Source of the DNA: Synergistota bacterium
Lineage (GTDB): Bacteria; Synergistota; JAGHAJ01
Length of the DNA: 5,583 nucleotides
Reading direction: 5' to 3'
NCBI GenBank assembly: GCA_021161545.1
Contig: JAGHAJ010000124.1
Location: 1-5,583 of the forward strand
In this document: positions 1 through 5,583 of the stretch, one piece after another
How positions within the stretch are numbered: the first letter of the stretch is position 1
Layout: each line of letters opens with the position of its first letter
The notes under the pieces: generated by a model
Told to the model about the DNA's origin: nothing
Database searches by the model: none
What the model saw: only the letters and a program-made list of their open reading frames with translations
Translations under genes and position numbers: made by a program

Positions 1-1476
1 GCAGGCCTAATCCGTGCACCTGAGTATTACTCTCCATACTACCACCCCAAAAGGGCAAAAAGACGCCAAAAACTCGTATTAGAAGAGATGGTAAAAGCAG
101 GATACATAACCAAGGAAATGGCGGAAAGAGCATATAAAGAGCCTTTAAAACTGCTATCCCCAAAGTTGGCAAGGGAAAACAAGGCACCTTATTTCGTGAG
201 CTACATACTCAAGAAGCTAATCAAAAAGTATGGTGCCATAAAAGTATTCAGGGGTGGATGGAAGATTTACACCACCCTTAATCTAAAAGACCAAAAGTAC
301 GCACAAGCGGCAATGAGCAAATCCAAATTCCAAGGAGCCATAGTTGCAATAAACCCAAACAACGGCTACATAGTTGCAATGGTAGGGGGAAAAGACTTCT
401 CCAAGAGTCAGTTTAACAGAGCAACTCAAGCATTAAGACAACCGGGTTCGGCATTCAAACCATTCATATATACTACAGCAATAATGAAAGGCTACACAGA
501 GAGCTCACTAATAGAAGATGAACCCATAAAATTCCCCAATGGATGGGAACCTCATAACTACACGAAGAAATATCACGGCTTGGTCACACTCAGGGCAGCA
601 CTGGCACACTCCTATAACGTAGCAACCGTAAGGCTGTTAGATCAGATAGGAATAAAAGATGTCATAAGGTTAGCACATGAGATGGGCATCACAAGTAAAT
701 TAAACGAAGACCTATCTTTAGCACTCGGAACAGGCGGGGTAACACCATTGGAGATGGCATCAGCATACGGAACATTTGCAACTGAAGGCATACATTACAA
801 ACCCATGGCAATACTGAAAATAGAGGATTCAAACGGTAATATCATAGAAGAGAACCAACCTGAGGGCAAAAGGGTATTGAGTAAGCAAATTGCATATATA
901 ATGATAGATATGTTGAGACATGTCGTCAAAGAAGGAACGGGAAGACGTGCATACTTTGGTGTTCCAATAGCAGGAAAGACTGGAACAACCGATAACTACA
1001 CAGATGCTTGGTTTGTAGGCTTCACTCCCAACCTTGTTACAGCCGTTTACATAGGTAAAGATGACCACAAGAGTCTTGGTGAGTACATGGCAGGTGGCGT
1101 TGTTGCTGCTCCTATATGGCGAGCATTCATGCAAAAAGCAGTTGGAAAGGACAGTCCTAATTTCAAAGTCCCTGAGGGGATAAAACTCGTATCAGTATGC
1201 AGCGTTTCCGGCATGTTACCCACCCCATACTGCCTATCAACAACCGTTGAAGCATTTATATCGGGAACAGAACCAACAGAATATTGCACAATACACGGAA
1301 AATTCGAAGAAACACCACCTCAACAGCCAAAGGAGATAACTCTGCCAGAAAAGAAGAAAGAAACCAAGAAGAAAAAACCTTTACCACCAAAGAAAAAGAA
1401 ACTAACAAAGAAAGAGATGAAAGAGATTCAGAAAAAGTTTGAGGAACTTCTAAAGAAGTACCACATCAAGCACTAA
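1..1476 (+). CDS. Penicillin-binding protein 1A, C-terminal part (5' end outside window)
   Basis: Class A PBPs polymerise lipid II into glycan (glycosyltransferase domain) and cross-link the peptides (transpeptidase domain) at the outer face of the inner membrane. The frame is open from base 1, and its first codons (AGLIRAPEYYSPYYHP) match the end of the glycosyltransferase domain, so the ATG at 88 is internal and 491 residues are visible. Transpeptidase motifs, in fragment numbering, are all present: SAFK with nucleophilic Ser150 (codon 448), SYN at 204-206 and KTGT at 326-329. The C-terminal Cys-containing pattern typical of PBP1A (VSVCSVSG, PYC, EYC, near 398-429) is also there. Little sequence separates the two catalytic domains, so there is no large OB-type insert. 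The last 48 residues contain 20 Lys, with PLPP in the middle. I see no clear terminator after the stop codon. Function is highly confident; the 1A subtype and a symbol (mrcA/pbpA) less so. Confidence 0.95.
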   Translation, partial: AGLIRAPEYYSPYYHPKRAKRRQKLVLEEMVKAGYITKEMAERAYKEPLKLLSPKLARENKAPYFVSYILKKLIKKYGAIKVFRGGWKIYTTLNLKDQKYAQAAMSKSKFQGAIVAINPNNGYIVAMVGGKDFSKSQFNRATQALRQPGSAFKPFIYTTAIMKGYTESSLIEDEPIKFPNGWEPHNYTKKYHGLVTLRAALAHSYNVATVRLLDQIGIKDVIRLAHEMGITSKLNEDLSLALGTGGVTPLEMASAYGTFATEGIHYKPMAILKIEDSNGNIIEENQPEGKRVLSKQIAYIMIDMLRHVVKEGTGRRAYFGVPIAGKTGTTDNYTDAWFVGFTPNLVTAVYIGKDDHKSLGEYMAGGVVAAPIWRAFMQKAVGKDSPNFKVPEGIKLVSVCSVSGMLPTPYCLSTTVEAFISGTEPTEYCTIHGKFEETPPQQPKEITLPEKKKETKKKKPLPPKKKKLTKKEMKEIQKKFEELLKKYHIKH

Positions 1477-1486
1477 AAGCTCTATC

Positions 1487-1570
1487 TCACTCTTTCTTCC
1501 CTTTCAGTTTTTCTTCCACAAACCTGATAAACACATCCACTATGTAAGGGTCAAACTGCCTTTTATAACC
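1487..1570 (-). pseudogene. Remnant of an HD-GYP/HD-domain protein C-terminus
   Basis: On the minus strand, between a TAG at 1571-1573 and a TGA at 1487-1489, lies a 27-codon stretch containing RQFDPYIVDVFIRFVEEKLK. The core QFDP-x-x-V-x-x-F resembles the conserved last helix of HD-GYP cyclic-di-GMP phosphodiesterases and related HD response regulators (G-x-x-FDP-x-x-V-x-x-F), followed by the usual charged tail and a stop. There is no start codon. Upstream of it on the minus strand lie stops and then the nfnAB promoter, so the rest of the gene is absent. It would have been convergent with the PBP1A gene. The match is recalled by eye from family knowledge, and chance similarity of a 27-residue piece cannot be excluded. 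Confidence 0.5.
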
Positions 1571-1613
1571 CTAAAGCAATATAGGTAGTGGAGCTATTTT
1601 TTCATTCTGCTAA

Positions 1614-1643
1614 TTGAACATTTTTTTGTGTAAGTGGTATAAT
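1614..1643 (+). promoter_or_regulatory. Sigma-70-type promoter of nfnAB
   Basis: The -35 box is TTGAAC (1614-1619) and the -10 box is a perfect TATAAT (1638-1643), with an 18-bp spacer. A TG one base before the -10 (1635-1636) makes it an extended -10. Transcription should begin near 1650, giving a leader of about 30 nt. This placement rules out any nfnA start codon upstream of about 1650. Confidence 0.8.
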
Positions 1644-1663
1644 ATTTTTTGCCACAAAATCAT

Positions 1664-1671
1664 GAGGGAGG
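1664..1671 (+). promoter_or_regulatory. Ribosome binding site of nfnA
   Basis: GAGGGAGG lies 8 nt before the ATG at 1680. It decides the start against the in-frame ATG at 1662, which lies just before and runs into this site, and against a TTG at 1614 that sits in the promoter. Confidence 0.75.
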
Positions 1672-1679
1672 TTTTGTAT

Positions 1680-2513
1680 ATGTATGAAATCCTTGCAACC
1701 CGAATGTTAGCACCAAAGATATTCGAATTCGAAGTGAAGGCCCCCAATGTAGCAAGAAAGGCCCAAGCAGGTCAGTTTCTCATTATAAGACTCCACGAAA
1801 GAGGCGAAAGAATCCCTCTCACCATTGCGGATTACAACAGGGACATCGGCAGCATAACAATAGTATTTCAGGTAGTTGGCAAGACTACAGATGAGCTTTC
1901 TACCTTCAAAGAAGGGGATAAACTCGCAGATGTCGTTGGTCCCCTCGGAAACCCATCAGAACTCGAGAACGGCAAAAAAGTCGTGCTCATCGGAGGTGGA
2001 GTTGGCATAGCCCCCATTTATCCCATCGCAAAGAGTCTAAAGGAGGCAAATAATGAAGTAGTATCCATCATCGGCTCGAGAACTGCCGAACTGCTATTCT
2101 GGGAAGACAAAATGAAACAGGTCAGTGACAGGCTTATAGTCTGCACAGACGATGGTACAAAGGGAAGAAAAGGGTTTGTAACAGAGGCTCTGGAAGGCCT
2201 AATCAACGAAGGTGAAAAAATAGATAGAGTATGGGCTATCGGTCCTATGATAATGATGAAGTTCGTGGCATCTGTGGCAAAAAAATATAATGTTCCCACT
2301 ACTGTGTCTTTGAACACCATCATGGTGGATGGTACAGGCATGTGTGGTGCATGTAGATGCACAGTAGACGGAAAGATAAAATTTGCATGTGCAGATGGAC
2401 CAGAATTTGACGCCTTTAAGGTAGACTTTGATGAGCTTCTTAAGAGGGCCATAAGATTCAAGGAAGAGGAAAAAATTGCCTACGAAAGGTATTTAAAGGG
2501 AAGGGGTGCATAG
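1680..2513 (+). CDS. nfnA: NADH-dependent reduced ferredoxin:NADP+ oxidoreductase, small subunit (NfnA/SudB-like)
   Basis: Predicted 277-residue FAD and [2Fe-2S] subunit of the cytoplasmic Nfn complex, which couples NADP+ reduction to oxidation of NADH and reduced ferredoxin by flavin-based electron bifurcation. It begins with a ferredoxin-NADP+ reductase-like barrel holding the flavin motif RIPLT at 44-48. A nucleotide-binding domain follows with LIGGGVGIAP at 103-112. The C-terminal cluster loop reads DGTGMCGACRC...FAC: Asp217, Cys222, Cys225 and Cys237 have the spacing of the one-Asp, three-Cys ligand set known from characterised Nfn small subunits; Cys227 is extra. The start at 1680 is chosen for its ribosome binding site and the promoter just upstream. 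The stop is followed by a second TAG and then the nfnB ATG. Relatives are annotated as sulfide dehydrogenase beta subunit or PyrK-like protein, but the partner gene and the Asp ligand favour Nfn. Physiological direction cannot be read from sequence. Confidence 0.92.
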   Translation: MYEILATRMLAPKIFEFEVKAPNVARKAQAGQFLIIRLHERGERIPLTIADYNRDIGSITIVFQVVGKTTDELSTFKEGDKLADVVGPLGNPSELENGKKVVLIGGGVGIAPIYPIAKSLKEANNEVVSIIGSRTAELLFWEDKMKQVSDRLIVCTDDGTKGRKGFVTEALEGLINEGEKIDRVWAIGPMIMMKFVASVAKKYNVPTTVSLNTIMVDGTGMCGACRCTVDGKIKFACADGPEFDAFKVDFDELLKRAIRFKEEEKIAYERYLKGRGA

Positions 2514-2516
2514 TAG

Positions 2517-3923
2517 ATGGGAAACCTGCCTAAAATCACAAAGAAAAGTGTACCAATGGCAGAGCAGAGTCCAGAGGAAAGGATACATAACTTTAATGAA
2601 GTTCCCTTAGGATACACACCAGAAGAGGCGATAGCAGAGGCATCAAGGTGTTTACACTGCGTAAATCCAACATGCATAGAGGGCTGTCCTGTGCACATAA
2701 GGATTCCAGACTTTATTCAAGCAATAAAAGATGGGGATTTTGCAAAGTCTATAGCCATTATAAAGGAGGATTCAAGCCTTCCAGCCGTGTGCGGTAGGGT
2801 TTGCCCTCAAGAGGAGCAGTGTCAGGAGAAGTGTATAATGGGCAAAATTGGAGACCCCATATTCATAGGGAAACTGGAAAGGTTTGTTGCCGACTGGGAA
2901 GCCTCTCAGGGTATAGAAGTAACCCCCGTAAAAGGGAAGAGAGAAGGTAAGGTGGCTATCATAGGAGCTGGACCAGCAGGATTGACTGCTGCAGGAGAGC
3001 TTGCAAAATATGGATACGAAGTCGTCGTGTTCGAGGCACTGCACGACACAGGCGGAGTGCTGAGATACGGGATACCCGAGTTCAGGCTTCCAAAATCTAT
3101 AATAGATAGAGAAGTCGAGTATATAAAGAGACTTGGTGTGAAGATTGAACTCGACATGGTGATAGGAAGAACACTCTCCATAGACGATCTCTGGGCAGAC
3201 GGCTTTGACGCCATATTCATAGGAACAGGAGCAGGATTACCAAAGTTCATGGGCATACCGGGGGAAAACCTCAATCAGGTGTATTCTGCAAATGAATTCC
3301 TCACCCGTGTAAATCTTATGAAGGCATATCTCTTCCCAGAATACGACACCCCAATAAAGATAGGTAAAAGGGTGGGAATAGTCGGTGGTGGTAACGTAGC
3401 AATGGACGCTGCAAGAACTGCCGTAAGGCTTGGTGCAGAGAAGGTATATGTGATATACAGAAGAACAGAAAAAGAGATGCCAGCGAGGATAGAGGAGATA
3501 GCTCACGCAAAAGAAGAGGGCATAATCTTCCATTTCTTATCAAACCCTGTGGAGATACTCGGTGACGCAGATGGAAATGTAGTAGGCATGAAGTGTATAA
3601 GGATGCAGTTAGGAGAACCTGATGAAAGTGGGAGAAGAAAACCTATACCGATAGAAGGTTCTGAATTTACCATAGAGCTGGAGACTGTTGTTACGTCCAT
3701 TGGCACAGGACCAAACCCCATACTACTAAAGGCGTTTCCTGGTTTGAAACTCAACAGAAGAGGTTATATCGAGGCAGACCCGGAAACAGGTGCTACATCA
3801 ATAGAAGGAGTGTATGCGGGAGGAGACATAGTTACTGGCTCAGCCACAGTAATACTCGCAATGGGGGCAGGAAAGAAGTCTGCAAAAGCCATACACGAAT
3901 ACATAAGCTCGAAAAAGAAATAA
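2517..3923 (+). CDS. nfnB: NADH-dependent reduced ferredoxin:NADP+ oxidoreductase, large subunit (NfnB; GltD-like)
   Basis: A 468-residue protein of the glutamate synthase small-subunit (GltD) fold, predicted to hold the bifurcating FAD, two [4Fe-4S] clusters and the NADP(H) site. The N-terminal Cys groups are CLHCVNPTCIEGCP (Cys45, 48, 53, 57) and CGRVCPQEEQCQEKC (Cys92, 96, 102, 106). The acidic residues in the second group fit the family's unusual Glu ligand to one cluster. The FAD dinucleotide fold is at about 146-180 (IIGAGPAGL), the second fold at 286-327 (GIVGGGNVAMDAAR, then YRRTEKEMPAR, suited to the NADP 2'-phosphate), and the C-terminal FAD motif at about 432-447 (VYAGGDIVTGSATV). 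It starts 3 nt after nfnA, with its AAGGGG ribosome site (2501-2506) inside the end of nfnA, so the two are co-translated. Automated annotation often calls this gltA/gltD glutamate synthase, but no large glutamate synthase subunit is adjacent and the nfnA partner argues for Nfn. Confidence 0.92.
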   Translation: MGNLPKITKKSVPMAEQSPEERIHNFNEVPLGYTPEEAIAEASRCLHCVNPTCIEGCPVHIRIPDFIQAIKDGDFAKSIAIIKEDSSLPAVCGRVCPQEEQCQEKCIMGKIGDPIFIGKLERFVADWEASQGIEVTPVKGKREGKVAIIGAGPAGLTAAGELAKYGYEVVVFEALHDTGGVLRYGIPEFRLPKSIIDREVEYIKRLGVKIELDMVIGRTLSIDDLWADGFDAIFIGTGAGLPKFMGIPGENLNQVYSANEFLTRVNLMKAYLFPEYDTPIKIGKRVGIVGGGNVAMDAARTAVRLGAEKVYVIYRRTEKEMPARIEEIAHAKEEGIIFHFLSNPVEILGDADGNVVGMKCIRMQLGEPDESGRRKPIPIEGSEFTIELETVVTSIGTGPNPILLKAFPGLKLNRRGYIEADPETGATSIEGVYAGGDIVTGSATVILAMGAGKKSAKAIHEYISSKKK

Positions 3924-3947
3924 GCGGGAGAGAGAACTCCCGCTTAT
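3920..3947. terminator. Shared convergent terminator between nfnB and rpsI
   Basis: A perfect 11-bp inverted repeat (3920-3930 with 3937-3947; arm AtaagcgggaG on the + strand) encloses a 6-nt loop. Read on the minus strand, it begins 5 nt after the rpsI stop and is followed by TTCTTTTTC (3919-3911), so it is a good intrinsic terminator for rplM-rpsI. On the + strand it starts at the last base of the final nfnB sense codon and is followed only by ACTCTTTA, a weaker U tract. The minus-strand U tract is the complement of the Lys codons at the nfnB 3' end. Confidence 0.88.
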
Positions 3948-3952
3948 ACTCT

Positions 3953-4351
3953 TTAACGTTTGGAGTACTGGAATGCAGCCCTCGCTTTGCGAAGACCGTA
4001 TTTCTTTCTCTCCTTAACTCTGGCATCCTGCGTGAGGAAACCATTTTTCTTTAGGATGGGCTTTAAATTCTTGTCAGACTGCAAAAGTGCACGTGCTATG
4101 CCAAGCCGAGCAGCCCCTGCCTGCCCGGTAACTCCGCCACCTTTTGCATTTATCCTGACTTCAAAAGAAGAGAGCCTACCAGTAACCTCAAGCGGCTCAA
4201 GGACTACCTTCTGCCACACCTTCCGTGGAAGGTACTCTTCAAAGGGCTTACCATTTATAAAGACCTTGCCTTTTTGTTCTCCATCTACCAGCCAAACTCT
4301 TGCCACAGAACTCTTCCTTCTACCAGTACCATAGAACCTCATACCAACCAT
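3953..4351 (-). CDS. rpsI: 30S ribosomal protein S9
   Basis: Small-subunit protein whose extended, basic C-terminal tail reaches the P-site tRNA in the 30S head. The 132-residue product shows the family signature throughout: YGTGRRKSSVARV near the N-terminus, INGKP and the EYLPR block, the Gly-rich GGGVTGQAGA with ARLGIARAL at about 72-89, then the basic end DARVKERKKYGLRKARAAFQYSKR split over the last 24 residues, ending in SKR as is usual. The start at 4351 is preceded by AAGGGGG, 7 nt away, which begins inside the rplM stop codon; an ATG at 4342 is less well placed. It lies 12 nt after rplM, the standard bacterial order, so translation is probably coupled. The length is normal. Confidence 0.98.
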   Translation of the reverse strand: MVGMRFYGTGRRKSSVARVWLVDGEQKGKVFINGKPFEEYLPRKVWQKVVLEPLEVTGRLSSFEVRINAKGGGVTGQAGAARLGIARALLQSDKNLKPILKKNGFLTQDARVKERKKYGLRKARAAFQYSKR

Positions 4352-4363
4352 CTACTTACCCCC

Positions 4364-4807
4364 TTATAGCTCCAATATCTCTGGTTTTTGAGCCTCATGG
4401 GGATGTTCGCTACCTCTATAGACCTTTAACTTGCGAAACATCTTCCTGCCCAATTTTGTCTTGGGTAGCATTCCCCAAACAGCCCGCTCTATAATCCTCT
4501 CTGGATGCGTAACGAGTAATCTTTTATATGGGAACTCTTTCAATCCACCCGGATAATCAGAGTGGTGATATATTACCTTATCCTCTGCCTTTTTGCCCGA
4601 TAGTTTAACCTTCTCCGCATTTATAACAATGATAAAGTCACCAGTATCAACATGTGGTGTGTAGTTAGCTTTATGCTTCCCTTGCAACATAATGGCTATC
4701 CGAGATGCCATCCTACCCAAAGGATACTTCGAAGCGTCAATCACATACCATTTTCTCTCAACTTCATTGTGTTTTGCCATATAGCTACCTTGTATCTTCA
4801 TATCCAT
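4364..4807 (-). CDS. rplM: 50S ribosomal protein L13
   Basis: Early-assembling protein of the large ribosomal subunit. The 147-residue product has the L13 blocks ERKWYVIDA and LGRMASRIA, then [29 protein letters not shown], the stretch [15 protein letters not shown], and [19 protein letters not shown] followed by QKP near the C-terminus. The start is ambiguous among a GTG at 4813, ATG at 4807 and ATG at 4801. AAGGAG (4818-4813) is 5 nt before 4807, and a second GGAG (4811-4808) is 6 nt before 4801. I choose 4807; 4801 is nearly as likely and changes only two residues. The GTG overlaps the ribosome site and is unlikely. It is the first gene of the rplM-rpsI operon. Confidence 0.97.
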   Translation of the reverse strand: MDMKIQGSYMAKHNEVERKWYVIDASKYPLGRMASRIAIMLQGKHKANYTPHVDTGDFIIVINAEKVKLSGKKAEDKVIYHHSDYPGGLKEFPYKRLLVTHPERIIERAVWGMLPKTKLGRKMFRKLKVYRGSEHPHEAQKPEILEL

Positions 4808-4842
4808 CTCCACTCCTTATCCTATTTTAATGCGCACGTGCC

Positions 4843-4871
4843 ATTGTAATATAAAGATTTTCATATGTCAA
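4843..4871 (-). promoter_or_regulatory. Sigma-70-type promoter of rplM-rpsI
   Basis: On the minus strand, TTGACA (4871-4866, perfect -35) is separated by 17 bp from TACAAT (4848-4843, one mismatch to the -10 consensus). Transcription should start near 4836, leaving a leader of about 30 nt before rplM. That is too short for an elaborate leader structure, so autogenous control through a long 5' UTR is not evident. High strength suits a ribosomal operon. Confidence 0.85.
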
Positions 4872-5063
4872 GTACCAATTATCGGTCAAGAGTAGATAGG
4901 TATGAAGCAGAAGTATTTTATCAACCACTCGGATTGAAATCAAGCCCATAAAGTAGCAAATAATCCATTACTTAGTGATATATAATATTATAAAAATCCA
5001 AAAGCCCAGAAATACAGGGTTATAAAGGGACACCAATAAGCAATACTCCATACAAAATAATGT
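4872..5063. other. Divergent intergenic region between the rplM and pseudopilin promoters
   Basis: This AT-rich stretch separates two outward-facing promoters. I see no tRNA, convincing gene or repeat array. It contains a perfect 12-bp palindrome (TATAATATTATA, 4981-4992). A 28-codon open frame (ATG 4865 to TAA 4951, + strand) has no good ribosome binding site and starts inside the rplM -35 box, so I do not call it a gene. Any shared regulator site would have to lie here, but none is recognisable. Confidence 0.6.
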
Positions 5064-5092
5064 TTGACAAGTTCCAAAAACTATATTAGAAT
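5064..5092 (+). promoter_or_regulatory. Sigma-70-type promoter of the pseudopilin gene
   Basis: TTGACA (5064-5069, perfect -35), a 17-bp spacer and TAGAAT (5087-5092, one mismatch to the -10 consensus). The start of transcription is expected near 5099, almost on the GGAGGTG ribosome site (5099-5105), so the transcript would have a leader of only about 20 nt opening with the Shine-Dalgarno sequence. Confidence 0.8.
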
Positions 5093-5117
5093 AGAAGTGG
5101 AGGTGTTACTTACAAAA

Positions 5118-5583
5118 ATGAAAAAGGCTTTTACACTGGTTGAATTGCTTATCGTAATAGCAGTCATAGGAGTGCTGATGGCTGTGTTGTTGCCCAACGC
5201 ATTCAAGAGTGTGGAGAAAGCGAAGGTAGCAAAGTTAGAGTCAGACATGGCAACGCTGAAAACAGCTGCCCTTGTATATTACTCTGACACAGGTAGATTT
5301 CCCCCAGACAAGGCATTTAGCAATGGTGTGGGACAGGATCCCGGATTCATGACAAATGTTGCACATGATCCAAACTGGGATGGACCTTACTTGGATAGGT
5401 GGCAGGAGAACACACCCTTTGGCGGAAAGTATACATGGGCATACGCATGCTCTCCACAATTTGCAGCAAAGTATCCAGGCGCATATGCAGGTTACTCATG
5501 GGTAGATGACGATGGCAGACTCGAAGTATGGTGCGGAAGCGCGTTATGGGACAGCCCAGCAGGAAGCCTGAAACTCCCGCAGA
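5118..5583 (+). CDS. Type II secretion/type IV pilus-like pseudopilin (GspG-like), 3' end outside window
   Basis: Pseudopilins are inserted in the inner membrane, trimmed by prepilin peptidase and built into a short periplasmic fibre. The 155 visible residues start MKKAFTLVELLIVIAVIGVL: a short basic leader, predicted cleavage between Ala4 and Phe5, Glu at mature position +5, and a hydrophobic N-terminal helix to about residue 26. The helix continues polar (KVAKLESDMATLKTAALVYY), then comes SDTGRFPPD, and near 90-105 DPNWDGPYLDRW followed by NTPFGGKYTW, a pattern typical of the GspG (T2SSG) globular domain. Two Cys (YAC, VWC) lie in the C-terminal part, about 30 residues apart, and could form a disulfide. 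The start is the ATG at 5118, 12 nt after GGAGGTG; an in-frame GTG at 5103 overlaps that site and would add five residues. With the rest of its locus off-window, it could also be a type IV pilin-like or minor pilin protein. Confidence 0.88.
   Translation, partial: MKKAFTLVELLIVIAVIGVLMAVLLPNAFKSVEKAKVAKLESDMATLKTAALVYYSDTGRFPPDKAFSNGVGQDPGFMTNVAHDPNWDGPYLDRWQENTPFGGKYTWAYACSPQFAAKYPGAYAGYSWVDDDGRLEVWCGSALWDSPAGSLKLPQ

Noticed and set aside
88-90. ATG as the start of the PBP gene
   Set aside because: The frame is open back to base 1 and the upstream residues match the conserved end of the glycosyltransferase domain, so this Met is internal.
1581-1602. Possible terminator (ATAG...CTAT followed by six T) after the PBP1A gene
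   Set aside because: The stem is only 4 bp of weak pairs, too unstable to call an intrinsic terminator.
2018-2461. 147-codon minus-strand open frame opposite nfnA
   Set aside because: It is a shadow of the well-supported nfnA; its Ser-rich composition is what antisense reading of this codon usage gives.
3960-4334. 124-codon + strand open frame opposite rpsI
   Set aside because: It is the complement of a clear rpsI gene and shows no protein-family signature.
4931-4940. GGATTGAAAT, resembling the 3' end of some CRISPR repeats
   Set aside because: It occurs once here, with no regularly spaced copies or spacers.
5241-5459. 72-codon minus-strand open frame opposite the pseudopilin
   Set aside because: The + strand frame from 5118 has a prepilin leader and GspG-like domain; the antisense frame is Cys-rich noise.

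Overview
The window reads as chromosome of a Gram-negative, probably thermophilic and anaerobic bacterium. The reasons are inferential. The genes favour AGA/AGG for Arg and ATA for Ile, and their proteins are rich in Lys, Glu and Ile, as is common in thermophiles. A two-gene Nfn-type electron-bifurcating flavoprotein points to anaerobic ferredoxin metabolism. A class A penicillin-binding protein and a GspG-like pseudopilin fit a two-membrane envelope. I cannot place it in a phylum from this sequence alone.

Layout, left to right. (1) 1-1476, + strand: the C-terminal part of a bifunctional class A penicillin-binding protein (PBP1A type), cut by the left edge. (2) 1477-1613: a short spacer holding what looks like the last 27 codons of a lost minus-strand HD-GYP/HD-domain gene. 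(3) A strong sigma-70-type promoter (1614-1643) drives nfnA (1680-2513) and nfnB (2517-3923), only 3 nt apart. Their products should form the NADH-dependent reduced ferredoxin:NADP+ oxidoreductase. (4) A perfect 11-bp stem that overlaps the nfnB stop codon separates this operon from the convergent ribosomal operon. (5) rplM-rpsI (L13 then S9), minus strand, 4807 down to 3953, with its own consensus promoter at 4843-4871. (6) A divergent intergenic region of about 310 bp carrying two near-consensus promoters. (7) From 5118 to the right edge, + strand: the start of a type II secretion/type IV pilus-like pseudopilin.

The genes fall into four unrelated transcription units: cell-wall synthesis, redox balancing, ribosome and secretion/pilus. 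All core functions look intact. I found no mobile element, CRISPR array, tRNA or rRNA. The least ordinary item is the eroded HD-GYP-like gene tail. I see no evidence for a new multi-gene system here.
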